Source of the DNA: a virus | IMG/VR virus record: IMGVR_UViG_3300009182_000084 | Coordinates: 1-52,798 of that record | Length of the DNA: 52,798 bases | Strand: one strand, 5' to 3' | In this document: piece by piece, positions 6,063 through 12,299 of the stretch | Layout: each line of letters starts with the position of its first letter | How positions within the stretch are numbered: the stretch's first letter is position 1 | The notes under the pieces: generated by a model | Database searches by the model: none | The model's input: only the letters and a program-made list of their open reading frames with translations | What the model was told of the DNA's origin: nothing | Translations under genes and position numbers: made by a program

Positions 6063-6689
6063 TTAAATCTTATTTATTCCAAAGTTTACACCATGAGCTC
6101 TGTAATAGCTTTTCAGGTTATCTGCAGCCTCATGCCCTAGAGTATTACGAACTATATGAACATGTGCTCTAGCAAACTGCCAACCATGTGTGTCAGGATA
6201 ATAGTGTCCAGCAAACTGAGACTCACTGAGAAGGTGGTGTGCAAGTTCATGTGTTACAAGACCTGCTGGAACTTTACCTGTTCCATCATCTGTTAATTGA
6301 ATTTTAGGAGTGATGCCACTATAGCCACTAACAACGTTACCTGCTCTAATACCAATGACCTCACCCGTCTCTGGGTCTTTAGCAACTAAGCGTTTATGAA
6401 AACTCACATCTTTAGGGTCGTAAGTACTTCTAACGTAGTCTATACCTGGAATATTTTCCATGGCAGGAGAGTGGACAACTGAAGTAGCTAATTTTCTAGC
6501 TTGTTTAATATTAATTAGAGAACTAGCATCGGGGTCTTCACCAATCCAGCCTCTAAAGTCACTGTGAACTCCGTGACCACGTTCAGCTCCATAAAGGGTA
6601 GAAGTCTGGTCTCTATCATTCATAAACCGATTTGCGCCCAGAAATTCTTGCCTTATTCTACGTCCACGTCTTGCTCTAAATGCAGCCAT
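6063..6689 (-). CDS. zinc metallohydrolase, HExxH type (TIGR04338-like)
   Basis: The 208-residue protein carries VTHELAHHLL (residues 145-154), a canonical HExxH zinc motif, and a third likely ligand, His168, in the downstream segment PDTHGWQFARAH. The order HELAH, then HG-x-x-FA, then a helix recalls the actinobacterial metallohydrolase family I remember as TIGR04338. The N-terminal 60 residues are basic and unlike that family. The substrate is unknown; related proteins are cytoplasmic. It overlaps neither neighbour but lies 1 bp from the zinc-finger gene upstream, so the two are probably one operon. Confidence 0.7.
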   Translation of the reverse strand: MAAFRARRGRRIRQEFLGANRFMNDRDQTSTLYGAERGHGVHSDFRGWIGEDPDASSLINIKQARKLATSVVHSPAMENIPGIDYVRSTYDPKDVSFHKRLVAKDPETGEVIGIRAGNVVSGYSGITPKIQLTDDGTGKVPAGLVTHELAHHLLSESQFAGHYYPDTHGWQFARAHVHIVRNTLGHEAADNLKSYYRAHGVNFGINKI

Positions 6690-6690
6690 A

Positions 6691-7017
6691 TTATCCGAAC
6701 AACATTCCCTCTGGTGGGTGAATAAAACTAGTGTGTAGTTCTAGTGTCTCAGGAGCATGAAAAGCGGCTCCACAGCCCTCTTCAGTACACTTGTAGCCTG
6801 GGTACTCGGTGTGAGTGCCATGACCATTATCATTCTCAACTTCGATGTCAGCATCGCCATGTCTAAGGCTGTCTTCGCCCTTGGGCTTAATAGGCTGAGC
6901 CAAAGACTCTCTGACCTGCCTCTGAGACATATTGACAGACGCAATACGAAGAATATCTTCATTGCGCTTAATCTGTGCCGCCCTATTTTCAGCAGGGGTA
7001 AGCTTTTTGCGAGCCAT
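6691..7017 (-). CDS. protein with a classical C2H2-type zinc finger
   Basis: I start at 7017 (MARKKLTPAEN, 108 residues) because GGATAGGAACATA gives a good binding site there; an in-frame ATG five codons earlier lacks one. The N-terminal half is basic and helical. Near the C-terminus Cys77-x4-Cys82-x12-His95-x4-His100 matches the C2H2 spacing of eukaryote-style or Ros-type fingers. This suggests DNA, RNA or protein binding in the host cytoplasm. No larger family is recognised. Confidence 0.65.
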   Translation of the reverse strand: MARKKLTPAENRAAQIKRNEDILRIASVNMSQRQVRESLAQPIKPKGEDSLRHGDADIEVENDNGHGTHTEYPGYKCTEEGCGAAFHAPETLELHTSFIHPPEGMLFG

Positions 7018-7068
7018 TATGTTCCTATCCAACGGCGGAGCCTATTTCGGCCCATCCTTATTTTTTGA

Positions 7069-7248
7069 CTACTTGGCAGGTGGAAGCCACTTGGTTCCAC
7101 CTTGCTCATTTACAATAGTCTTACCTGAACGGCTGCGACGGTTTGATGCATTCTTGACAACAAAAGTGCCTTGCTCTGTTTGGTGGTCTGGACGAGTATC
7201 CTTGGCTTTTGCGTATAAGTCTGTACGCTTTTCGTGGTTATTTCTCAT
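7069..7248 (-). CDS. small basic protein, N-terminal paralogue of its neighbour
   Basis: The 59-residue frame starts at 7248, overlapping the upstream stop by one base (TAATG), and ends at TAG 7071-7069. Its N-terminus NNHEKRTDLYAKAK closely matches NHENRTNMYDKAK at the start of the upstream gene, and the two also share similar DNA there. The rest is basic and ends TKWLPPAK. It looks like a partial tandem duplication. Function unknown. Confidence 0.6.
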   Translation of the reverse strand: MRNNHEKRTDLYAKAKDTRPDHQTEQGTFVVKNASNRRSRSGKTIVNEQGGTKWLPPAK

Positions 7249-7559
7249 TAGTGCTTTGACCCACTCTTTGGAAGAGTAATTGGACCATTCTCAGCGTTCA
7301 TCTTACGAACTTTACTGTGGAGACCAGATAGCCAGCCCTGGTATGCTTTGTCAGCATGAGAGTTAATCTGGCTTGAAGAGTTAATCTTTCTAGGAGCCTT
7401 ACCACCAGAGATAGACTTTTGTTCTTGACGGTCCCAAATAGCGTGGCCAGCATCCGTTTCGTGGACAGCATAGCGGTCAACCTTTTGGTTTACAGCATGG
7501 CCCATCTGAACTTTAGCTTTGTCATACATATTTGTACGATTTTCGTGGTTACTGTTCAT
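7248..7559 (-). CDS. hypothetical basic protein, paralogue of the gene at 7069
   Basis: The 103-residue protein shares its first 15 residues with the 59-residue neighbour downstream. The remainder is basic and polar with several His residues and a short LPKSG near the end. It has a Shine-Dalgarno-like AAGGAAAAG upstream. Its stop overlaps the next start. No family is recognised. Confidence 0.55.
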   Translation of the reverse strand: MNSNHENRTNMYDKAKVQMGHAVNQKVDRYAVHETDAGHAIWDRQEQKSISGGKAPRKINSSSQINSHADKAYQGWLSGLHSKVRKMNAENGPITLPKSGSKH

Positions 7560-7597
7560 GACTTTTCCTTAATTTCAAGGGGTAAAATGCCCCTGTA

Positions 7598-8038
7598 TTA
7601 CTGCTCGCCTCGTTCTAGGCGGTTTTTAATGTTGTCAAACTCGATATCGTTGTCCCATTGCTCGTACTTTTTGTACTCAGCTTTTCTTTTTTGTTCTTTT
7701 TGTAGTGGAGCGACCATTTGGTCAAATGCTTTGTTGGTTCTTTCCTCTGCAGAACGACGACGCATCTCTTCTTCGAGGTTTTTTGGGCTGTAACGGGCAA
7801 TTTTGTGTCCCAATTCACCCAATTTTGACGCAATATTGCGGATGTGACCACCAAATTGGGTTTTATTCATGTTTTCTAGCTGGTCTTCACCGTGCAAATG
7901 AGCATTTCCAGGTGTAATTAGGCCGTGCTGGTACATATGCTCATCAAATTCACCTGGTTCGTGAGAGTAAGACTCTCTACCACACTGTGGGCAGTTGTGA
8001 AAGTCCCCTGGTTCAGGGAGGAATGGTTCTGCGGCCAT
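7598..8038 (-). CDS. hypothetical protein with N-terminal C2H2-like finger
   Basis: The 146-residue protein has Cys16-x2-Cys19-x14-His34-x3-His38, close to C2H2 spacing, followed by a long charged helical region (about 70-146) likely to form a coiled coil. Together with the gene at 6691-7017 this makes two finger proteins within about 1.3 kb. The role is unknown; a nucleic-acid-binding dimer is a reasonable guess. Confidence 0.55.
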   Translation of the reverse strand: MAAEPFLPEPGDFHNCPQCGRESYSHEPGEFDEHMYQHGLITPGNAHLHGEDQLENMNKTQFGGHIRNIASKLGELGHKIARYSPKNLEEEMRRRSAEERTNKAFDQMVAPLQKEQKRKAEYKKYEQWDNDIEFDNIKNRLERGEQ

Positions 8039-8085
8039 GTTTATCCTTACGTTTTAACCATTATGACATGGTTACAGGGGCGTTT

Positions 8086-8571
8086 TTAGCTTAACTTTCG
8101 GTAATTCCATGCCGATTTTTTGTTAGCAGACTCAGAAAGCTTACGAGAGGCTTTTACGGTATCCGAATCTGGAATAAGTTTGGGGTTCTTTTGCAACTTT
8201 AGGTGCAGTTTCTCTTCTTGGCGAGTCATTGGGCGCATTCCGCCATTAATGCCCGAGGTTGTCATTCGCTGCGGGGGCGTTTCACGGTTAAATTTTTCAC
8301 CAGTGTATTCAGGTGTGCAGAGTTGACAATAGGCTGGTTGCTTACCCATATAGAAAATCATCTTGGTTTTGTCTGCATTAGGCACACCTTGCACACGTAC
8401 GTTGAACAAGTGGCCGAGTTTGGCAGCGTTAACCTGCTGCTCAAGAGCGGCTTCGCTTACTAGCTTCTGTCCGTAGCTGCGGTTGCTGTAATTCTCAATG
8501 TGTACGACCTCGTCCTTCCACTTGTGGAGTTTATCGTGGTCGAAACCTGGAACTGTAATTTTTCTTGCCAT
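8086..8571 (-). CDS. hypothetical protein, first gene of the leftward operon
   Basis: The 161-residue basic protein contains a CQLC pair near residue 82-85 in YCQLCTPEYTGEKF, preceded by a predicted beta segment (KTMIFYMGKQPAYC in outline). The C-terminal 60 residues are Lys/Arg-rich and probably disordered. It is the gene closest to the divergent control region on the left, so it would be the first product of leftward transcription from there. No family is recognised. Confidence 0.55.
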   Translation of the reverse strand: MARKITVPGFDHDKLHKWKDEVVHIENYSNRSYGQKLVSEAALEQQVNAAKLGHLFNVRVQGVPNADKTKMIFYMGKQPAYCQLCTPEYTGEKFNRETPPQRMTTSGINGGMRPMTRQEEKLHLKLQKNPKLIPDSDTVKASRKLSESANKKSAWNYRKLS

Positions 8572-9084
8572 AGAGCTATTTTAGGGCTACTGTGTCGATA
8601 ATGTAGGCTCAACCGTGTATTTCACCTGGCCGTATTGTTATACAAATGTGACTTAACCCTACCCCCTCGATTGTTATACATTTGTAACGTTACGCACCCG
8701 TTACATTGGGGATTTCTCGGTCTGATAGTCTGATTGAGCGTCAGCAACACCCAGAACCGAGTATAACAATCAGGTAACGCTCGGGGTGTGAAACCAAGTG
8801 TAACACTTGTGTAACATCTCCGTTATCTCTTTGTTATACGCGATAGGTGTCGGCTGTTACACAATAGTTATCAACAATGTATAACAAGTGTGTAACTAGC
8901 GTATTTCAGAAGGCTAACGACCTATGCGTTGGGTCGCCAGATAACATTTAGGTTACAGTGTATAACGAGTGTATAACACTGCTAGGTTTCGTCGCCTAGT
9001 CTGGCACGCATACTCACCAGAGATGCCGTTATGTATAACAAATACGTAACGCTAATCGCCAATACTATCTCGAAAGGATAACAA
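8572..9084. promoter_or_regulatory. divergent intergenic control region with paired TAAC sites
   Basis: This 513-bp stretch has no credible gene and separates the leftward from the rightward operon. It contains about 20 half-sites of the form (T/G)(A/G)TAAC or its complement GTTA(T/C)A. Eight pairs lie in the same orientation exactly 11 bp apart, at (first base of TAAC or GTTA) 8689/8700, 8764/8775, 8801/8812, 8822/8833, 8856/8867, 8882/8893, 8963/8974 and 9036/9047. A perfect palindrome GTAACGTTAC lies at 8684-8693. One turn between half-sites implies tandem binding on one DNA face. Promoters for both operons must lie here, and an origin is also possible. Confidence 0.85.
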
Positions 9085-9666
9085 ATGGCACGCAACAACA
9101 AGTTACAGACAACCTTCATCAAGGCAAACCGCAAGGATGTTGCCGAAGACCCTGCCGTCAAGGCACTTCGGAAGCAGTTGGCGGATGCGGAAGCAAAGGC
9201 GGCTAAAGCCGTCAGCGCCGAAGTTGACGCAATCCTGATTGGCGACAACAAGCCAACGGCAAACCTTCAGGTTGACGCCTCGTACCTCAAGGTGGCAATC
9301 GAAGGCGCAAAGGCGCTTTGCGCTTCTTGGAGAGTCGTCGAAGACAATGCCGAAAGCCGCAAGGCGTTCGAGAACCGCAAGGCTCGTCGCATCGCCGCTT
9401 ACAACAAGATTGTTGATGAGCAGGGGCAGGCAGAAGCAGACAAGAAGTTCGTCGGGGGTAACCCTGCTGTGGTTGACCAGTTCAACCGCTTCATTGGAGC
9501 AAGCGCTAAGTACGCTTACGAACAAGCCGTTGAAGAAGGCGTAAGCCAGAAGCAGGCATTCTTGGCTGTAATGGCAAAGTACCGCTTCTACCAGCAGACG
9601 CTGGGGTTCAACGAAGCACAACTTGACTCGCTCATTGAGCAAGCCAAGACACTCGTCACAGCGTAA
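9085..9666 (+). CDS. hypothetical helical protein, first rightward gene
   Basis: The 193-residue protein starts behind GAAAGGATAACAA. It is rich in Ala, Lys, Glu and Gln and looks fully alpha-helical, with an N-terminal coiled-coil segment (about 25-50) and no Cys-based metal site. Base composition is visibly more GC-rich than the following small genes. Being the first gene after the TAAC array, it is a candidate for an abundant early protein or for the array's own binding partner, though no DNA-binding motif is seen. No family is recognised. Confidence 0.6.
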   Translation: MARNNKLQTTFIKANRKDVAEDPAVKALRKQLADAEAKAAKAVSAEVDAILIGDNKPTANLQVDASYLKVAIEGAKALCASWRVVEDNAESRKAFENRKARRIAAYNKIVDEQGQAEADKKFVGGNPAVVDQFNRFIGASAKYAYEQAVEEGVSQKQAFLAVMAKYRFYQQTLGFNEAQLDSLIEQAKTLVTA

Positions 9667-9680
9667 CCCAACACGCTACA

Positions 9681-9766
9681 AGTAGTTTCGGCTACTGCGA
9701 CACAAAGCGGGGGGTTGAGCAAGTCTATCCCCAGACTAGCAAGACCCCCCGTCGCCTGTTATCAGG
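9681..9766 (+). ncRNA. hairpin train downstream of the first rightward gene
   Basis: Three stems follow the stop at 9666: AGTAG/CTACT (9681-9696), a nested stem GGGGGGT/ACCCCCC (9709-9750) enclosing AGTCT/AGACT (9722-9737), and CCTG/CAGG (9755-9766). No T-tract follows, so this is not a standard terminator. The tight packing suggests a structured untranslated RNA or a stability element. Confidence 0.5.
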
Positions 9767-9772
9767 TACAAA

Positions 9773-9833
9773 GCACTTCTAGTGCCATCGTGTCACAAGC
9801 AAGTCTTGTGGCACTTTGGGGTAAGAAATGCCC
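9773..9833 (+). ncRNA. repeated structured leader RNA, copy 1
   Basis: Three stems in fixed order: GCACT-TCT-AGTGC (9773-9785), GTGTCACAAG with CTTGTGGCAC around the loop CAAGT (9790-9814), and GGG/CCC (9818-9833). The same order and loop sequences recur at 10022 and 10300 with different but complementary stem bases. In this copy two extra hairpins (TGTGTA/TACACA at 9834-9851 and GGGG/CCCC at 9864-9879) come before the ribosome binding site of the 42-residue gene. Confidence 0.7.
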
Positions 9834-9892
9834 TGTGTAGACGCTTACACACTAAAAGAACAAGGGGAGCGTTAACCCCGAAAGGAGAAACA

Positions 9893-10021
9893 ATGGCTAC
9901 TAAGCCAAAGAAGCCACACAAGCAGGTCAAGAACGCTGCTCGTGGCACTAAGTCTCAAAAGGCTAACAAGAAGAAGCCTCTGGTCTTTGACCGAGAACTT
10001 CGCAAACTTGTAAGAGCCTAA
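9893..10021 (+). CDS. small Lys-rich basic protein (42 aa)
   Basis: The start at 9893 is chosen because GAAAGGAGAAACA precedes it; the frame is open further upstream but that part covers the structured leader. The protein is about one-third Lys/Arg (MATKPKKPHKQVKNA at the start), typical of a nucleic-acid- or ribosome-binding peptide. It sits between leader copies 1 and 2. No family is recognised. Confidence 0.55.
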   Translation: MATKPKKPHKQVKNAARGTKSQKANKKKPLVFDRELRKLVRA

Positions 10022-10081
10022 GCACTTCTAGTGCTGTTGTGTCATAGTTGAAAGCCTATGACACTTCAGGGTTAGAAGCCC
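10022..10081 (+). ncRNA. repeated structured leader RNA, copy 2
   Basis: The element begins at the base after the previous stop codon. Stems: GCACT-TCT-AGTGC (10022-10034), GTGTCATAG/CTATGACAC (10039-10064) and GGGTT/AAGCCC with an AGA loop (10069-10081). It is followed by GAAAGGAAGTGTGCT and the ATG at 10098, a ribosome-binding segment identical to that of copy 3. Stem 2 differs from copies 1 and 3 by paired changes. Confidence 0.75.
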
Positions 10082-10097
10082 AGAAAGGAAGTGTGCT

Positions 10098-10298
10098 ATG
10101 ACAAAGCGTCAAACCGCTAACGCAAAGCGGAAAGAAGCCAAGTATGGTTTCAATGGACCTCGTTCTTTCCAGCACTGGAGTTGGGAAGACAAGGTGTGGG
10201 TGAAGTGGACTACGAAAGAAGAATCCGACTTTGCTCGTGCTGTACAAGAGTACGACACAGTGGTAGAACTGTGGGCTTTAGGTGGCATCGTAATCTAA
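10098..10298 (+). CDS. small hypothetical protein downstream of leader copy 2
   Basis: The 66-residue protein has a basic N-terminus (MTKRQTANAKRKEAKYG) and a Trp-rich middle (FQHWSWEDKVWVKW) followed by an acidic helix. No family is recognised. Its whole upstream gap is the structured leader, so its expression is probably set at the RNA level. Confidence 0.6.
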   Translation: MTKRQTANAKRKEAKYGFNGPRSFQHWSWEDKVWVKWTTKEESDFARAVQEYDTVVELWALGGIVI

Positions 10299-10299
10299 G

Positions 10300-10358
10300 G
10301 CATTTCTAGTGCTGTTTGGTTATAAGCAAGTCTTATAACCATTCAGGGTTAAAAACCC
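10300..10358 (+). ncRNA. repeated structured leader RNA, copy 3
   Basis: Stems: GCATT-TCT-AGTGC (10300-10312, C-G replaced by U-G), TGGTTATAAG/CTTATAACCA around the loop CAAGT (10317-10341), and GGGTT-AAA-AACCC (10346-10358). It begins next to the preceding stop codon and ends 22 nt before the ATG at 10381. The CAAGT loop is identical to copy 1. Confidence 0.75.
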
Positions 10359-10380
10359 AAAGAGAGAAAGGAAGTGTGCT

Positions 10381-10653
10381 ATGTGTAAGCACAAAGAAGT
10401 AATGACGACAGCCCGTAACGCTGTCGTATCGCTAAGAGCAAGTCTAGGCAACTTGCTTGTGGAGAACCACACACTTAACGAAGAGATTTCTCGTCTAGAG
10501 AACTTCTACGACTCTGACAGGCTCATAGATGAAGAGTGGAGAGAGTGTCGTTTCTGTATACACGAAGTGTTCTATGACGACCTTGAGAACGCTCTTTACT
10601 TTGATGAGTGGAAAGAAGGGCTCTTCAAAGAGTCTCTCACTTGGGGTAAGTAA
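10381..10653 (+). CDS. small acidic hypothetical protein downstream of leader copy 3
   Basis: The 90-residue protein has a helical, probably coiled-coil N-terminal half (AVVSLRASLGNLL, LNEEISRLENF) and an acidic, aromatic C-terminal half with Cys in RECRFCIHE. The CxxC-like pair alone is not enough to claim metal binding. The ribosome binding site GAAAGGAAG is shared with the gene at 10098. Function unknown. Confidence 0.6.
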   Translation: MCKHKEVMTTARNAVVSLRASLGNLLVENHTLNEEISRLENFYDSDRLIDEEWRECRFCIHEVFYDDLENALYFDEWKEGLFKESLTWGK

Positions 10654-10674
10654 TCCCCTAGCCCGTAACAGGGT

Positions 10675-10794
10675 GAGAGCATAATGGGATAGTTGTTAGC
10701 GTTGCTATCTTGTTATGTTCTCTCTCTGTTATAGAGAAACCCCTTATGTGTTGTTACATAGGGGGAAACCCCCTAAGACCCCCAAATACAGGGG
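10675..10794 (+). promoter_or_regulatory. structured leader with mutually exclusive hairpins
   Basis: Stem A pairs GAGAG-CATAA...GATAG with CTATC...TTATG-CTCTC (10675-10724). Stem B pairs CCCCTTATGT with ACATAGGGGG (10740-10765, one G-U). Stem C would pair the same GGGGG with CCCCC after AAA (10761-10773), and stem D pairs CCCC with GGGG (10780-10794). B and C cannot form together, as in attenuators and riboswitches. The ribosome binding site AAAGGTAAG of the gene at 10812 follows 6 nt later. Confidence 0.6.
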
Positions 10795-10811
10795 CGTTAG
10801 AAAGGTAAGTT

Positions 10812-11063
10812 ATGAAAATACAAGTAAATACCCTTACTGATACTGAGCGTGCTATTTACAATGCGGGTAGGCGTTCTGAACGCAATCGTATAGTAAAGAT
10901 GATTGTCTCAAGAGCACAAGGTTCTGTGATAGATGATTGTGATGAAGGTTCTCACCTAACCTTTGCGTCTGTTATGTCTGACTATTGGCACAATGGAAGG
11001 ATGTGCCTATGTGAATTCAGGAAACTTATAGGAGTAACTAAAACAATGAAAGGTAAGAAATGA
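10812..11063 (+). CDS. small hypothetical protein
   Basis: The 83-residue protein begins with a beta-like strand (MKIQVNTLT) followed by the helix DTERAIYNAGRRSERNRIV, and has Cys residues in DDCDEG and MCLCEF. Its stop overlaps the next start as ATGA. It lies directly behind the structured leader with alternative hairpins. No family is recognised. Confidence 0.55.
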   Translation: MKIQVNTLTDTERAIYNAGRRSERNRIVKMIVSRAQGSVIDDCDEGSHLTFASVMSDYWHNGRMCLCEFRKLIGVTKTMKGKK

Positions 11064-11374
11064 CTAAATACAAACCACGATATTTCTTTGGTCCAAGAAA
11101 CAAATCGTATGATGATTTATTTCTTGAACTAACTATGAAACAAAGTATGGAAGGTAGTCTATGGTGGCATGCCCAAGACATAGCCGAAGAGTTGATGGCT
11201 CTCAAACTACCTCGCAAACAACAGCGTAAGCACCCATTGTTTAAACAGTTTCTAAAGGTTAGGCGATTGTCTAAACGATACAGAATGACTCATACTGAAC
11301 ACCAATACTATGAGTCAGAAAGCATTCGCCGTATGATTAGGGCGTCTATTCAATTCGCAAAGGAGAATAACTAA
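11060..11374 (+). CDS. small basic hypothetical protein
   Basis: The 104-residue protein is basic and helical, with the Lys/Arg-rich stretch LPRKQQRKHP and the segment KVRRLSKRYRMTHTE. This suggests nucleic-acid binding. It overlaps the gene before it by 4 bp and the gene after it by 1 bp, so the three are translationally coupled. No family is recognised. Confidence 0.55.
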   Translation: MTKYKPRYFFGPRNKSYDDLFLELTMKQSMEGSLWWHAQDIAEELMALKLPRKQQRKHPLFKQFLKVRRLSKRYRMTHTEHQYYESESIRRMIRASIQFAKENN

Positions 11375-11523
11375 TGGACTATCTCAAGTGGTTGTTATAC
11401 AAACGATTTGTGTATGCTTACAAAGCAAAGCACATGCCACCACACATGAAAACACGAAGTGTTCTTGTGTATCTATCTAAACACTACATCAAACCTATTC
11501 GAATAGAGATGACTAATGATTGA
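11374..11523 (+). CDS. small basic hypothetical protein (49 aa)
   Basis: The frame opens at 11374 in a TAATG overlap behind AGGAGAATAAC and closes with TGA at 11521-11523. The product is Tyr/Lys-rich (MDYLKWLLYKRFVYAYKAKH) with an aromatic amphipathic N-terminus that could touch membranes. No family is recognised. Confidence 0.5.
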   Translation: MDYLKWLLYKRFVYAYKAKHMPPHMKTRSVLVYLSKHYIKPIRIEMTND

Positions 11524-11713
11524 GTTACTTATGGCTATGGTTGTTGCTTCTGTAGAAGAACAACAAGAACAAGAACAACGACAGCAACGAATCAAGGAAC
11601 GCATACAACGACAAGTGTTTGAGCATTACTATGGCAAACATTACACAGAAAAACAATACAGCGTGTATGTATCACAGATTTCTGTAAGCAACGGGCTTAC
11701 AGATTGTAAATAA
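11516..11713 (+). CDS. small protein with hydrophobic N-terminus and Gln/Glu-rich helix
   Basis: The 65-residue protein starts with a short hydrophobic stretch (MIELLMAMVVASV), then a long Gln/Glu/Arg-rich helix likely to form a coiled coil, and one Cys near the end. It overlaps the preceding gene by 8 bp. The hydrophobic part is too short for a confident membrane anchor. Function unknown. Confidence 0.5.
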   Translation: MIELLMAMVVASVEEQQEQEQRQQRIKERIQRQVFEHYYGKHYTEKQYSVYVSQISVSNGLTDCK

Positions 11714-11723
11714 GGAGAAACAA

Positions 11724-12209
11724 ATGGCACAACAAGTAGTAGTAGCAGTTCTAAAGAAGCAGATTCTAGCCAAGCAGGCAGCCCTCATTGCCGCTCGTAC
11801 TAAGCGAGATGAGATGTCTAAGAAGCGTGAAGATGACGCAAAGAAAGTTCACGACGAATACGAAGCAGCACTTAAGAAGTGGGAAGCAGATGTACTTGCG
11901 ATTGCTATCAAGACTAAGTTGACTAAGGACAACAGTTGCGTAAGCAACCGTGGTTACGGCGAGCGTGAAGTTTGTATTGCTGAGATTACTATCCCAGCGG
12001 CTAAGTTGCCTAAGCGTCCAGAGCGCAAGGCACTTAACTGGGACGAGTATCACGTAGACATTCCTGTCTACTATGACTCATACCACCACGACATTGCTCC
12101 ACAGGCTGTGTTAGCACACTGGGCTAGGGCACTAGAAATGATTGAAGTGTTGCCTGCTGGTACAACCGAAGTAGCAGTCAAAGACTTCAACTTCCTAACC
12201 AAGTTCTAA
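11724..12209 (+). CDS. hypothetical protein with N-terminal coiled coil
   Basis: The 161-residue protein has a long charged helix at residues 5-60 and then a mixed domain with LPKRPERKALNWDEYHVD and a Tyr/His-rich segment. It has AAGGAGAAACAA upstream and a strong terminator-like hairpin downstream, so it probably ends a transcription unit that starts near 10812. No family is recognised. Confidence 0.6.
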   Translation: MAQQVVVAVLKKQILAKQAALIAARTKRDEMSKKREDDAKKVHDEYEAALKKWEADVLAIAIKTKLTKDNSCVSNRGYGEREVCIAEITIPAAKLPKRPERKALNWDEYHVDIPVYYDSYHHDIAPQAVLAHWARALEMIEVLPAGTTEVAVKDFNFLTKF

Positions 12210-12224
12210 TTCTGTAAGCAAGTT

Positions 12225-12276
12225 AGAGCAGGGACTAAACATCCCTGCTCTTTCTTGTCTACATAATTCCATGTAG
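12225..12276 (+). terminator. strong hairpin terminator or attenuator
   Basis: AGAGCAGGGA and TCCCTGCTCT form a perfect 10-bp stem with a 7-nt loop, followed by TTCTTGTCT. A second hairpin, CTACAT-AATTCC-ATGTAG (12259-12276), follows. The first has the form of an intrinsic terminator with a weak T-tract. Confidence 0.7.
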
Positions 12277-12299
12277 GCAATGTAAACAAGGAGTAACAC

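Noticed and set aside
8572-9084. CRISPR array
   Set aside because: The repeated units are 5-7 bp half-sites at 11-bp spacing, in both directions, not long identical repeats with spacers.
9782-9892. Longer version of the 42-residue gene starting near 9782
   Set aside because: The extra part covers the structured leader, and the clear ribosome binding site lies before 9893.
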